A DNA stretch of 64,000 nt, taken from contig NC_080671.1 of assembly GCF_030247195.1 (NCBI RefSeq), positions 29,691,543-29,755,542 of the forward strand. The letters run 5' to 3'. A program made the translations under genes and the position numbers. The notes beneath the pieces were generated by a model. That model was given only the letters and a program-made list of their open reading frames with translations. It searched no databases and was not told where the DNA came from. Below, piece after piece: positions 1 through 12,479 of the stretch; position 1 is the stretch's first letter; every line of letters begins with the position of its first letter. Origin of the DNA: Topomyia yanbarensis (taxonomy: Eukaryota > Arthropoda > Insecta > Diptera > Culicidae).

Positions 1-3000
1 TGAATGTCTGCCTTCCTTATGCCTATCACAAAGATTTGACGTAAAATCTAACGCTGTTGGTTTTTGAACAATTTGTTGCGTGTTGATTAAGGATTTCAAC
101 CGCCAATACTAGTTTTACTGAGGCAGTGAGCAACAGGGGAACTACACTGTTAATGTGTAGGCGCCGGATTCGCTAAATATCTTCGAATCCTAGGCAGTAG
201 AGTGGAAGAAGTTCTTCACGGGTTTTAAAACTGTTATTTCACTTCCTTATTTTTCGATCTGTTGTCCACTGCCCTAGTAAACTGGTATTGAAAGCTTAAC
301 GTAAAACTCAAACATTCAAACAATCCTTAAAAGTCAAGATATATAAGCTCTTAAATCTCTCAGGTACATCAATTTGGAAATATTAGAAAGCCACCGCAAT
401 ATGCTGGAGCAAAGTTCACAGGATATAAATATAAGCCACTATACTTCATTCCACATGCTGGCATGGGCTTAACTCCAACGGAAAACACTGGCTGAACTCT
501 GTTTACGATACCTTCAATATCAACAAATTTTCAAACTTATTAAAGCCATTCCAAAGTAGCCTAGCAAAGTCCTCGGTGAAACCATATTTTTTACAGTACA
601 CGACATCCTTTACCGATGGAAAAAAAGTGCTCTTGTTGCTGCAACAGGTGCAGGTTAAAAATAGTGAAGTTCACTTCGCTCGTATTTAGTTGCAAGTTAA
701 GGTGCGGAAAACTTCTTCCTATGTCGAACGTGTATTGCAAGTATCATCACGTCCATTGTGCCGGGGCTCTAGAAGCAATGAATGTAGCTTATCAAACACT
801 GTACACTGTTTCTAGAGATTCTATGTTGGTTATTTCGAACCGTTGTTTGAAGAAGCACATCTGAACTAGATCCCCTTTAATGAACATCCCGTAAGCAGCA
901 TCTTTATAGCATGTTGTTTCAATTTACAAAGCAACTTCTAAACCCCGTATTCTCACTTTGCCTTATTAGTTTCCACCATCAGTGGGGACAGCAACGAACT
1001 TCCGGACCAATAATATTAACCTTGGCAAACATTCACTGTCTGCATTGTGATATGACTATCACTTTCATCTCATGCAATTTTCATTTGCAGCACTAGACTA
1101 AACTCCGACAAACTCCTTCCGCTTGCGGAAGCATTCGATTGTGCCAAAGAACAACAGTTGCAGTGCAGCAACAGCATCAGCCAGAGAAGTTTTCCACCCA
1201 CTGAACCGAGAAGAGAATATTTTCTAGACTGCTGTCGGTTGCTGACGCTTCCAAGTGTGGCAGCAGTAGAGCTGCTGAACAATCAAATCTAAGGCAATTT
1301 TCTTCCCTCTGAAGAACGAAACGTACATATCCTCGAGCGACACTTCAGCGGTCGGGACTCTCCTTCAACTTGAAAGTGGTTCCGTTTGCGTGGTCGAATC
1401 TTGAAATGGGATTCAGTTTAGGTTTGCTTCGGGAAAAAAGACGAAAAGTAAACGTTTTCAACAGAATCTTTCCTATGCAAGAAGGGTATCAACGACATTC
1501 ACCTCACGTTGATTGTGACGAAGGAACAATCGTTCCAATATTCATTACACTGTCGACGTTTCACTCTGATCTTCCCAAGGAACCATTTACCACATTTTCA
1601 CTTTGTTATAATCCTGTTTGTAATCCAATTGATTCCCTTCGTGTAATCCTGTGTTTCCCTTGAACAGCAAACTAACAGAATCAATGCTCGTTAATCCGTT
1701 CGGTAATCCTTGTCTGATGAAAAGTTGTTTCGGCTGACCTTAAAATCCCTTTTCTCGCTGATGATGCTAACACAGGCACTACTCGGTTTTTTTGTTTCAA
1801 AGTAACACTGTTTCCCACTTTTTCACGCTTGGCCGTTTCGAGCTAATCTTCGCTACCGTGCACTAAATTCCACAACCCGAAACACGATGTGAATCACCTT
1901 GCTGATTCCATTCTATTTGCAGACTATAAAATTTCCACACGCCAAGCTATTTCCGTTTTATTCCCGTCCACCAATCAACACAGAGGCAAAAGATAAAACC
2001 CAGGTGGAATATAAAAAAACACCCACAAACACACTGGTAATCCTTGTTCATGAAGTCGTCGTCTCACAAACCGGCTCTTGGTCTTGGTATGAGTAATCCG
2101 TCTGCCGGAGCCGGGAGGTAATCCTTAAGGCAGTAGTTATGCTCCAGCTACACGTGTTTCGGTGCGAAAAATTGATGACGCTTCCCGCAAACCCCGCATC
2201 GAAATTCGTTTTCGATCACGGAACGCATCAAAAACCCTCGTTCGTCAAGCAGCGAAAGAAAAAAAAATATAAAGGATAACACAACTGACACAGGCGGGGA
2301 CGAATTTTGCAGTTCGAACACGTACGCACCACGAGTCCTTAACCATCCGAACATTGGACCACGAGAGCGGCGCCGGAGGAGAGCCAAGAAAACGAACCAA
2401 AAAAAAAACAGCAATACAATGTTCCTCCTATTTACCACCCCCCTTTTGAATTAAGTCGTGCTCTCATACCCGTGAAACCGAACGAAACGTGCCACTTTCT
2501 TTTCACTTTGCTGAAGCGCGGAGCTACGCACACGGTAAACCTTCACTTTCCCGATGCCGAATCCTTACTGAAGTCCTTACCGGGTCGAGGAAGTTCGGTT
2601 AGCTTTCGACTCGAAACCGGCAACTGGCATACAAACTGACATCCCGAACCGCCTGAACGTGGCGGCATTGATTCATCGCGACCGTGAAGTCTGCGCAAAC
2701 ACACCCCCTTCCGCCGGGGTGGAAAAGTTCATTCCATTCCCTGTTCATTCGCGCTGCTCTCGTAGATCGTAGTAAGCGTAGTGAAATTCTTCCGGCGGGG
2801 TGCACCACCCGTAAAAGAAAGTTATTCATTCACAAAAGCGCTCGTATTTGTACGGTCGGTGTCAGCGTACTGAGTCATGCCATCGCAGGCGGCCGAGCAG
2901 ATGTTTTGACGCTTGTCGCTGTTGTTGTTATTTTTTGCCCGGTGAGGCGCCGCCGGTCGTGAATATAGAGGGTGGTAGAATGTTGCGTGTGCAAGTTGTT

Positions 3001-3275
3001 GCACCCCCGCGTTTCGATTTGATGCCATTGCAGTGCCGATCGGGAAGGGTGATACGAATCAACACCCTCCTGCATGCCAAGTGTTATTTTTTTCACTGAA
3101 TTTTGTTTTGATTAACGATGATTGCGCTTTTAAGGGGATTGATAAGGTGGATTGGAATCGTTTTTCGATGGAATTGGATAAGGAGTCAGTAAACACACTA
3201 CTTTTAGAGTAGGGAGAAACTTATTTTAACTAAACGGATTCCAGTAGTACAACAATTCAACAATAAGATACATTT
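1..3275. other. Left flank without recognised gene or transposon
   Basis: I find no recognisable protein, RNA gene or transposon end here. Short open frames exist on both strands but overlap each other and match no family I know. Base composition is more balanced and CpG-richer than the rest of the window, most clearly from 2100 to 3100, unlike the AT-rich transposon-filled DNA to the right. This could be an intron, a 5' flank or a 5' UTR of a host gene lying outside the window; that is inference only. The TAATCC cluster at 1609-2124 is listed separately. Confidence 0.4.
1609..2124 (+). promoter_or_regulatory. Homotypic cluster of eight TAATCC motifs
   Basis: TAATCC occurs on the + strand at 1609, 1621, 1644, 1692, 1704, 2038, 2094 and 2119, eight times in 516 bp and always in the same orientation. 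About one occurrence per 8 kb would be expected on one strand of random sequence. Two pairs are exactly 12 bp apart. TAATCC is the core site of K50 homeodomain proteins (Bicoid, Orthodenticle/Otx, Goosecoid, Pitx). A decayed tandem repeat could also explain a one-strand cluster, but bases between the motifs do not align well by eye. Binding is inferred from the motif only. Confidence 0.35.
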
Positions 3276-3571
3276 TTTCGGGAGTGTACGTACGAAATTA
3301 CGTAGGCTAGTTGGCGGTGTTTTGAATTATCCTTTTTATCTCTCTTACTTAGTACAAACGTGTAAAATAAAATACGTAGAATTGCATATTGTTGGCTACC
3401 TTACATATTTTTTTTCAAAATATTTGAATAATCGTTTCCAGTTTTATTGACATAAATATAAGACGCGGAAAACCCGCCAACTTACCCCGACCCCGGAGCA
3501 AGTTGGCGGTATGTATGGGGTAAGTTGGCGGTGTAAGGAAAAGCAATCATATAGAAATAATATCGTACAAA

Positions 3572-5735
3572 TTAGTAACCAAAACTCAATTTTTTCTTAG
3601 TCATTTTTGAAGCTGACGAAGCACGTTTGTTGATAAGTTCAGTTTCCTTTGCAACTCGCACTAACTTTTCAGCCTCTTTCTTCACCAGAGCATCTCGCTT
3701 TTCAAATGATTTTTGTTTCTCTTCTTTAAGCGCTAATTTTACCGGCGAATCGGTTAAAATCGCAGTTTGCCTACGCTTTCTGCCCTTTCTTTGCGAGGCC
3801 TCTGTCTTTCGAAGATTTGCTTTGGGCAAAGGTCTGACTTCTTCTGGCAGAGTAGACCGAAACGGCTCATTTCTGGACGTGTTTCTTTCCAGAGAAATCT
3901 CGTGGTTCTCGGGTGCTGAAGTTTCCACGATTGTTGGGTGCTCCTCTTCAGAGGTTGGTCGATCTGTTGACTATCCAGGTAAAAAGTCTGCCGGAGTAAA
4001 AACATGGCGATCGTAAGGCCAAATTCCTGCGACTCTGAATCCCGCTTTGATGTTAGATGGTGTGCAAGCAATGGGATATTCAGAGCACACAATACCCGGT
4101 ATATCGTAAATAGACATTGTTTTTCCTGGATTACACGTCATCCAGGAGTCAGCAAAGGAATTGTAGTATTTTTTGAATGGCCCAAATACTGTGCGGTCCA
4201 ATGGTTGCAGCTTATGGCTGCAATGTGGAGGAAAAGATAAAACTGTGACTTCACAAAAAAATCCAACACATCCAACGACAAATGTGAGCCATGGTTATCA
4301 AGTAAGAGTAGCACAGGTCGCTGCTTCAAAGGGCGAGCATGTTTAACGAAATGGTGGGCAAACTTGAGAAACCCATCTTCGTTCATCCATCCAGAAGGGT
4401 TGGCATCTCCTGCACTAACCGTGGGAGCATCGCGTATAAAATGGTTGTGAAATTTTACTCTTGGAAATATAAAAAAGGGAGGAATGGAGTTTCCACCCGC
4501 TGAAACTAAAGAACCACGTTCTGCTGATGTAATTCTTCCAACTTGCTTGAAGCCACGACGAGCGGCTACACGATTTGGATTTTGGACTGTAGTAGCTCCG
4601 GTCTCATCGACGTTCCAAATGTCGTTAGCTTCGAATGATTCTCGGGCAAGGACTATCTCCAAATTATCAAAAGACTTTCCAACGTTGACTGGATTAAAAC
4701 TGCTTGTTCGAGCCAAAGAAGTTGCTTCAGGAGTTCGGATTGAAAGTGTCGGATGTCTTTTTAAAAAAGCGCTGAACCAGTCAGTTCCGGCCATGTTTTT
4801 TTCGATCCACGACACCGGCGTTTTGATTTCGGCACCTACTGCATATTCCAAGGCAAGTTTTCGTACTTCCTTTGGCGAAAGTCCGAAGTAAATATACGCT
4901 GTTTTGATGAGATACTCAAGCAATAGATTCTCTTGCTTAGGATTGAATACCTGAATTTGATATAATGAATGAACACTAATTAAAGTGAAATATAAGAAAC
5001 TTAAAAATTAAAGTTTTCAATTATTTAAATTTTTCAAGTGCGCTATGTTTTATATATTTATTTTATACTGCAATCGTCAACATAACGATGGTTTTTATAG
5101 TCTTAGTTATTGTAAAATACTACAAAAGAATTTATTTAGTTCTACTTTATTCTATTCTTTTAGATAATAAAGGTTTAAAATTTAATGTCATTCACCTCAT
5201 TTTTCAAGTTACTAATATCATTAATCCAATACGCTGGGGAGGAGTTTAAGGCAATCGACTCATAGGATTTTCGATTGTAAGTGCACCGGTGTAGTGGAGT
5301 GCACTGGTTTTGCACTTTCTAGCAGAAGTGCAGAAAACTGGGTATGTTCCATTGCCACTTCTGCTAGAAAGTGCAAAACCAATGCAATCCACTACATCGG
5401 TGCACTGCCATCGAAAACAGCATTCTGCGCTGTGCCTACCTCCATATATGTAATCTATTTTATTTATAATAATGAATCTTTGAAAATTCATTTATATTTT
5501 ACTTTGAAATATTGATTTTTAATCTTATCTTTATAATCCACTTACTTGCCGTACGTTTGTGTAACCGATATTTAGATTAGCCTCTTTCTTCTGCAGAGAT
5601 CGGAACACCGATTTCCTTTCTGGCCTTCGCACAATATCTCTCCAGCGTTCACAGAGGAATATCAAAATCTTTTGCTGCTTTTGGTATATGTTCATTTCTT
5701 AGTAATTTCGCGTTTTAAAGTATACAAAAAACTTT
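3572..5735 (-). pseudogene. pogo-like (Tc1/mariner superfamily) transposase, broken, two exons
   Basis: Transposases of this family cut and paste their own element by binding its ends through N-terminal helix-turn-helix domains and cleaving with a DDE catalytic core. Exon 1 (about 5735-5546) carries a psq-type HTH remnant (IPKAAKDFDIPL then TLERYCAKARK) with an in-frame TGA and a frame change. A GTAAGT donor at 5545-5540 and an AG acceptor at 4952-4951 bound a 595-bp intron. Exon 2 (4950-3572) has the CENP-B-type HTH (DWFSAFLKRHP), then NVDETG (first Asp near 4607), LLLDNHGSH (second, near 4298) and HKLQPLD (third, near 4197), about 33 residues after the second. A one-base slip in an A7 run (4255-4261) puts the third Asp out of frame, and a TAG at 3973-3971 ends the frame before the basic C-terminus (KRRQTAILTDSP). 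Few lesions suggest fairly recent inactivation. Confidence 0.88.
5267..5417. mobile_element. Foldback MITE-like insert in the transposase intron
   Basis: A near-perfect inverted repeat with arms of about 60 bp (5267-5330 and 5355-5417) and a loop of about 25 bp. Inner arm blocks read TTTTGCACTTTCTAGCAGAA on the left and the complement on the right. It lies inside the intron of the pogo-like transposase, where it would be spliced out. No target duplication is evident, so it could be a MITE or a structural part of the host element. Confidence 0.6.
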
Positions 5736-6785
5736 TCAGTAATCAGTAATCAAATTCACAAAAATTTATGAAATTTATAATTTTCAGCTGATATCCAATA
5801 CGCAGCAAGATATGTACGTACCTGTCAACGCGAGTGTTCAAACAATATAGAACTCGCTTCTAAAATCTCTTTGCTGTGTTTTCCACGTGAACAAGTTCAA
5901 ACATGTCTAACGTGAGTTGATAGAGCTGGTTCATCGAATAAAGAGCATATGCTGATGTTGAGTGCGAGCCGACTCTTCGGTTTGGTTAGTATGGGCAGGA
6001 GAGAGAAGACCATGATAATTTGCTTGCGGTTTTCAGAAAGAACGAGAGAGACAGGCAGATAGAGAGAGAGGTAGGGAGATAGAGAGAAGACCCCAACAAT
6101 TTGCTCGGAAAGAGGGTGAGTATCGATTACATCTTCTGAGCAAAGGGTACGTCTGCAGTACATTAGATCACCAACAGGTTATAATCTTCTTTGAAGCTGC
6201 GCGTGGCACCAAAATTTAACTAAAAAGCTTGTCAGAAATCAATTTTTGAAAACAACGTTTCCTCTGGTAGGAAAAAAGAGAAGTGAGTACAGGAACAACT
6301 TTATTATTTTTTGTTCCAGTGTACTTTAATTTTCTTTAAGTACGGAAACAAATCTGTCATCTTGCATTAGATCACTAGGGCATCATTACTAAGTTGACTC
6401 TTGAGCCCAGTAACCATACGCGTGAGAAAAAAAAATTTCGAATAAATTACAGAACAAATACACACCGCCAACTTACCCCAACCGGGTATGCTGTTCAAAA
6501 TTGAAAAAAAAACTTTTAATTTTTTGATTATTTTTGATACTGTCGAAAAACGTATACATTGGCGGAATACAGGGCCGCCGAGGGGGGGGGGGCTGGGTTG
6601 TTTCTCCCCGGGCCCGGAGTTTTGAAGGGGGCCGGAGTTTTGAAGGGGGTCCGGATTTTTTACAGAAACTAAAATTTTAGCCAATACTTGTCAACAAAAA
6701 ATTCAATATCTTGTGTATGATGTAACTAGAATAGTGAAAATTCTAAACTACTGCATATATGTGTACCCAATCAGAAGATCAGACT

Positions 6786-6950
6786 AGGGCGGGTATAGCG
6801 TTGTTGTTACATCGACTACCATGTACGCAGCTCACCTGGGTTCGATTCCTAACCCCGCAGATAGGAATGGAGAATTTTTAAAGAAAATTTTCTAACCTGA
6901 ATGAAGAAGCGAAGCGGCCCTAAGGTTAATCTTTCTATTATCGAAAAAAA
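6786..6950 (+). mobile_element. tRNA-derived SINE, copy 1
   Basis: The 5' half resembles a tRNA, with a B-box-like GGTTCGATTCC and CCCCGCA after it, and an A-box-like region upstream. It ends in a short A-run after TATTATCGAAA. The direct repeat ATCAGACT flanks it at 6778-6785 and 6951-6958, a target duplication. The same family occurs at 38242-38417. This copy is the more diverged, including an altered A box, and is unlikely to be transcribed. Confidence 0.8.
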
Positions 6951-8039
6951 ATCAGACTTGCTAAGGGTAAAAAATAAATGATTTGATTAGAAGTCATGAG
7001 GTTGTCTTCAAATTTCGTCAATATGAAATGGATTTTTTTGATTTATTGAATTTCCTGTCTTCGCAACTGCTGGATTATTATCGAAAGTAATTATTGGAAA
7101 GAAAAAGAAAACTTCTCAACCTTCTATTTAGGGTTGCCATATCGGTTTTTGGAAGCGAATTCCGGGTCTTTGTTCAGATAATTCGGATTTCGCCCGAAAG
7201 AATGCAATTTTTTCTTCATCAGGAACCCTCAGCATCATTTTATAGCACACAGTCATCATAAACATCATCCTCAGGTTGCAGACGCTAATCGATAAGTAGG
7301 GTCCTTCGATGTTGGCAAATATATTCAAAAAGTGTTAACCACCATTTGGGATCAGATTTACTTTACCCCACAGGACCTGCACTACAATGGATCAATGGAT
7401 TATATGCTCCTCACAAAGATTCTCGAAAAACACTGAAGTGTGATTTTACGCCCCGTGTTTGTTTATTGTAGAGCTGAGCAAAGTTCGCTCGGGTTATCCT
7501 TCACAGCGAAAGTGGTTGGTGCGTTTTGATTTTTTTTGTGAATATTCAAGGATGTGAAGTACTACCCCCACTAAATCAATAAAACTGTTTACAAATGCAA
7601 AAATACACCTAAATGCTCTACCACAGCATTACGCTCAGCGGTAAATGTGAAGAATATATGATATATTTTGTGCTACGAGCTACATAAGAAATAAAGCAGA
7701 GCTTATTTAGCTTTTATGAATGTTTTCGAAACCAGCATAGCGTAAAATCTAACCACAACCCTTATTTGAAATTTGATTCATGTTTTGCTATTTTCCCCAT
7801 TTTTTATCTTTACATGGATTTTTTAAAATTTTGTTAAAATTTCGATGATCAATTTTTTCAGCTGTTTTTGGGCGACTTAGTGGAATTTTATATTAAACAC
7901 TTTTCTTTTTTGATGTCTTTCGCATATTGATACAAACACTGATGAAGACTGCAAGCCGTAGCCGAAATACGTATCTGTGATATAAAAGTGCATTTTTGCA
8001 GTTTTAAAATAGTGTAATTAAAACGGAAGACAGCATAAA

Positions 8040-9480
8040 AAAGTGTTCAAATTTTTTTCAAGCTGTTGATTTTTTTGTATTTATGCAATTTCAACATTCT
8101 GCCTTTTTTATCTATTTCCTTTGTTACCATATTTGTATTTTATCCATCTTTTCACGATCTTCATTTTTGCATTTTTATCACTACCACTTACCTTAATTTA
8201 TAGTCACATCTATGTTATTCCATTTTATTTGAAAATTTTCGAAGGAATTCCATTATATTTTATTTTTTCTGTTGTTATATTTTTTTCATTCCCTGCTTTT
8301 TTATTTGTTACTTTTGTCATTCCATCCAACTTTTAAAATTTTTCTATTTACTCCATTCATTCTTATCATTCTTTTTTTTCTTTTTTCGCCATATATTTTT
8401 GCATTTTTCCTTTTTAAATTCATCTCAAAATGTCTTATTGTCCTTTTATTCACCTTTCTCGTATTTTGGTACATGTTTTCTAGTTTTTACCTTTCGGTTT
8501 TCCGTGGTTTTACTTTTTCTCATTGCTAATTTAATATAATTTTATTTTTTTTTACATGTTCCTTAATCTTTCATTTTGTTCATTTTTGTTATTCTTCATT
8601 TTTCCATTTAACCTATTTTGAAAGTGCTTTTTCTATTGGCCATTTTCCAATAGGTTTGTTTTTTTATATATAAATTTTTCTAGAAAACATTAGATTTATC
8701 TTTGTTGCCATTATACCCATTTTTTCTTCGTTTTACATTTAGGCTGTTGTTTAAATTTCTATCAAGTTTTATTTCTAAAACTTTTTTCCATTCTCTAAAT
8801 AATCTAATTTATTTTTTCAATTTCTTCTTATTTTTTCGATTTTGTATGTTTCTATGGTATGCCATTTTGGTGTTTTACTATTTTTTGTTTTCCATTTTGT
8901 CCGTTTTTGTTCAATAGATTCCTTCCAAAATTCATCATTTTTTCGTTTTTCCATCCTTCCAATTTTAAAATTTTTCAAAATCCTCTGATTTTTTCCCTAT
9001 TTTTTAAATTTCTTCATGTTTATTTAATTTTTGTCTATCTGTTCCTCTACTTTTATGCATTCTTAACGTTTTATTCACTTTTCCATTGCTTTAAATATTT
9101 CTTGTTTTTTATATTAAATATATTTTATTATTTTCTAACTTTTCAGTTTTATGCATTTTAATTTTATATCAATGTTCATATTCTTTTTATTTGTTTTGTT
9201 GACTTTTTTAATCTTTGCAATTTGTTTGTCTTGTTTCCTGTTTTCTTTTATCGATTTTTATAGGTTTTGTTTTTGATTATACATTTTTTGACAATTGACT
9301 TTAAGTTGGTTATGTGATTGACTTTGCGATTTTTAGTTTTTCTGTATACTCTTTCAGTATTAAGTTTTCCCTTTGTTTTTTTTCCTTGTATCATTGACCT
9401 CCGTTTAGATGTTTTTAATTTTTGTAATCACTACATTTATAATCTTTCCTTTTCTTTACTTTTACTAATACTATTGACAA
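8040..9480. repeat. 1.4-kb T-rich, strand-asymmetric low-complexity block
   Basis: The + strand is dominated by T with interspersed C and few G, in recurrent words such as CATTTTT, TTTTCAT and TTCTTTT. No exact repeat period is visible. All six frames produce only Phe/Leu/Ser-rich open stretches, which are compositional artefacts. It lies wholly inside the hAT-like element at 6570-9595, so the element carried or acquired it. Its origin is unknown; decayed expansion of a short satellite is one possibility. Confidence 0.7.
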
Positions 9481-9863
9481 AAATGGCTCTTTTCAAAGTC
9501 ACCAAATATTTAACTTTGTGGTGCACGGGTAATATACAGTGGCGGGGGCCCGTACGCTGGACCCCCCGGGCCCGTATTTTCTCTCTACGGCCCTGGCGAA
9601 ATAACTTACAACTCGCTAGAAATAACAAAAAAAGTTTGAGAAAACGAAAAAAAAAATTAACGCAGAAAAAGGTAATATCGCCCGCACTTTCACAAAATAA
9701 ATGGAGTCTCGTTATAAACACATTGGAAAATGTAGTTCACATCACTTGAAACCACAAAACAAAATACAGCACAAACTGATCAATACAAACGAATTAAAAA
9801 GTGTTCCGCCAACTTACCCCAACCGCCAACTAGCCCCGGGCTCCCCTACGTACACTCCCGAAA

Positions 9864-12479
9864 TAGTCAATCTTATCGTGGCACATTGCGGCACAAGCTA
9901 CCACGCTGTTTATTTGCGAGCACAATTTGATTTGTATTAAGCGGCTCACCCCTTGGAGTCAACAAACATAGAGAGCTGAAGAACTCGTATCAATGGTGAA
10001 TGTAATTTATAGAATTTCAAGCTTAAAGAACGTGCTGCTAACTTAGAGAAATTCTGCGGACCTCTATAGGGAATTTTTGAATATTTAGGGAAAATTTTGT
10101 GAACTTCAGTGGTGTTCTAAAAACATCAAGAAAGTTATATAAACCTCAGAAAAGCTTTACTAAATTCCGAAAGACAAAGTTTTTAGTTTAGAAATGTTTT
10201 ACAATTCAGTTAATTAATTCAAACTTCACTGTATCTGAGTGAAATTCTGTGAACTCTAGGAAAATTAACCGTGCTTGAAGCATGTTTAACTCGATTTAGG
10301 AAACTATGAACTTGAGAAAAGCATTACAATCTTAAATCAAGTTCAATGAACTTCAAACAAGCTTCCTTAGAACATCAGCAAACTTCTAACTTTAGGAAGT
10401 CTTTTGTACTTCAGGGAATCTCTGTGATCATCATAGATGTATTGTTGGGTCTCCAAATTGGATGAGACCAAATTAAGGACACGTTAAATCAAATATTTAA
10501 ACCGTGCCTTAGACTTGCATCTTGCACTTAGAATTCGGACACTTTTTGAATTTTGCAGCAGTACCTCTAGTTATCGGAATTGGAAGCAATTTACTGTTAG
10601 TGTCTGTAAAATACACTTGTTTCAGTAGTGAAATTTTAATAGTTATATGATCAGAAAAAAGTTGTGCTAGATGGAAGTCGAGAAAAGAAAATTGATCCTA
10701 CACACCCACGACGAAAATCCGTTTGTGCGGGCTCCTGGAAAAAAAATTAATCTAGTTGCAGCCAGAGGTCCCAGCCAATTCGCAATCCCACGCTTTTTAT
10801 CAATGGACTCGAAGCTCTATAAACAAGAGTGCCTGTAGAAATGTGTACTACCTTACATTAAGACTCATAAAGTCGCAATGAAGCTCTGTCTAGATTTGGC
10901 AAGCTACCATGACAGCCGAGAGGTGGTACAGTGGTACCGTGTCAATAAAGTGGATTTGGTTCACACCCAACTGCAATTCCACCTTATCGAAAAGTATTGA
11001 ACAGGCATAAGTTAAATAAAACTGAAAAGTCGACTCAGGACGCTGCACAAATGTTGCCACAAAATATCGCTGCGTTAACAGGTCAGTGTCGGTTTTTCGA
11101 AGTGGGTGCATAGGATTGATTTTCTTTTCTCGTCTTCCATCTTGCATAACTTTATGAAGATGACACGTATCGACACGAAACTTTCACCACTAAATCAAGT
11201 GTATTTTGCGGATAATCTGGCTGTCTTAATATGAATTCGACCACTAGATACGCAGCAACAAAGAAAAAGTGGCCGAGTTCCAAGCGAAGTACACTTTATT
11301 CATTTTTGAGCTTTCTTTAATTATGGATAAATCTTGTAATTCTGAAATAAATTTATTCTACAATGGAGTTTGTATATGTTAAATTCGAAGCCTCGGTTTA
11401 CGGTTAAACGAAAATCGCAAAGTCAAAATGTGAGCCACTTCCCATACGAAGGAAGGTTTGGATTTAAACATATTGTGATTAACAGCAGTCAGACTTATCA
11501 GTTAAGCAACGGCGTCGTCATTTCTATTCCTACAGCGAGGATGTAGCGTGACTTAATAGAACCTTAAGGGAATATGTATGCATACAACATTTTCTCAATT
11601 GATTTCAAGGGTAGCAAGATTCGGCGAAGTGGCATTTCCTAAACCGGATGTCGACTCTGTTCAGTTTCATCACATCAGAAATGCTGCTCTGTTCACAATC
11701 AAGAAGTATTAAAGAAACAAACGGTATAGAGAAACAATTCACTAATTTGTACCCTGAGATAGAAAATTCAGCCATACTTTGGGTTTGAGTCAAATGGGTT
11801 CCTATCAATGCGACTAGCTTGATTTCACAGGTTAATAAGAAGGATTAGCTCCACAAAGTGCAAAAGAAGCCCAGCAATGTTCAAAAATAAAACTCTTCAT
11901 ATTGGTGCTCTCATTGCTACGTTAAGAAATGAACTCTCTCAGTTCGTCTCTTACGCTACATTAGATACACTGGGCTTTGCTGTCAATTCCTGTTCACTTC
12001 TAGCTATCTGGCTATTTGAAATTTACAACCATTTAAAACTGTTTGATTTAGGGGTTTTTGCAATTTGAATCATTATTTTTTTTTTTACAAAAAATATCAT
12101 CTCGATCTAATGTTTATTATCTTGAAAAAAAAAGGAAACATTTTATTTAGTCTTGTCATCATGAAGCCATAATAACAACTGCAAACGCAGCATCCAGCAG
12201 CCCAAAATCAACTGTAAACAACATTAGTTAAGAAGTCAATAACATTGACGACGGATCTACACTAGTCACGCGTAAGTGCAAGAAGCAGGAAAGAAAATCG
12301 TGAACACTAAGACAACTTTAACGATGGTGTCTTTGACGTGAAAGACAGAAGAGAATTGAATGATCCCCGTGACGCAGTTTGCGAGCAGACAAATGTTTCC
12401 CCGCAGCAAAAGAAGGTCTCCACCATCAGTAAAAAGTTGCGTGCACGAGATTCATCGGATAATCAATAACATTTGTTTT
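9864..12479. other. Unassigned intergenic DNA
   Basis: No recognised gene, RNA or transposon end. The stretch at 10010-10440 is a degenerate repeat, listed separately. Open frames at 10890-11147 (-), 11605-11808 (-) and 11877-12068 (+) match nothing I recognise and are short enough to be chance. Confidence 0.5.
10010..10440. repeat. Degenerate short tandem repeat (GAACTTcAGGaAA-like)
   Basis: Words such as GTGAACTT, AACTTCAG, TTAGGAAA and AAATTCTGTGAAC recur at irregular 20-35 bp spacing across about 430 bp. This has the look of an old minisatellite that has lost its period through substitution and indels. No coding or structural signal is seen. Confidence 0.45.

Larger units (their letters stand above)
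6570..9595. mobile_element. Non-autonomous hAT-like element nested in the pogo-like element
   Basis: The element begins CAGGGCCGCCGAG and ends with the complement of CAGGGCCGTAGAG. GC-rich subterminal blocks containing CCCGGGCCCG lie near both ends. It is flanked by an 8-bp duplication with one mismatch, GCGGAATA (6562-6569) and GCGAAATA (9596-9603). CAGGG termini and 8-bp duplications are typical of the hAT superfamily. No transposase is visible inside; it carries a SINE (6786-6950) and a long T-rich block (8040-9480). It inserted after the surrounding pogo-like element. Confidence 0.75.
3276..9863 (-). mobile_element. pogo-like DNA transposon, with nested hAT-like insertion
   Basis: The ends are imperfect inverted repeats. 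The left end reads TTTCGGGAGTGTACGTA and, after a short gap, GGCTAGTTGGCGGT; the same two blocks appear inverted at 9807-9863, with a different gap sequence. Short words of the type GGGGTAAGTTGGCGG recur below the ends, in either orientation, near 3474-3535, 6465-6482 and 9807-9830. A pogo-like transposase remnant lies on the minus strand at 3572-5735. A TA lies just outside the right end, but I see no clean TA duplication on the left, so exact termini are uncertain. About 3.6 kb remain after removing the nested element at 6570-9595. Assignment rests on the transposase. Confidence 0.7.

Noticed and set aside
616..1663. Short open frames in the left flank (for example 616-864, 911-1096, 1370-1663)
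   Set aside because: No recognisable domain, no splice-consistent extension found, overlapping frames on the other strand.
2599..2660. Minus-strand initiator TCAGTTTG near 2639 with a DPE-like AGTCG about 27 bases on
   Set aside because: The DPE spacing is one base off the strict consensus and there is no TATA box or downstream gene; too weak to annotate as a promoter.
6465..6490. Treating CACCGCCAACTTACCCC at 6465 as the right end of the pogo-like element
   Set aside because: A better inverted match to the left end lies at 9807-9863, beyond the nested hAT-like element; the 6465 motif is one of the subterminal words.
8121..9161. Four consecutive + strand open frames rich in Phe, Leu and Ser that resemble membrane proteins
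   Set aside because: They follow directly from the T-rich composition; no start context, no family match, and all lie in a low-complexity block inside a transposon.
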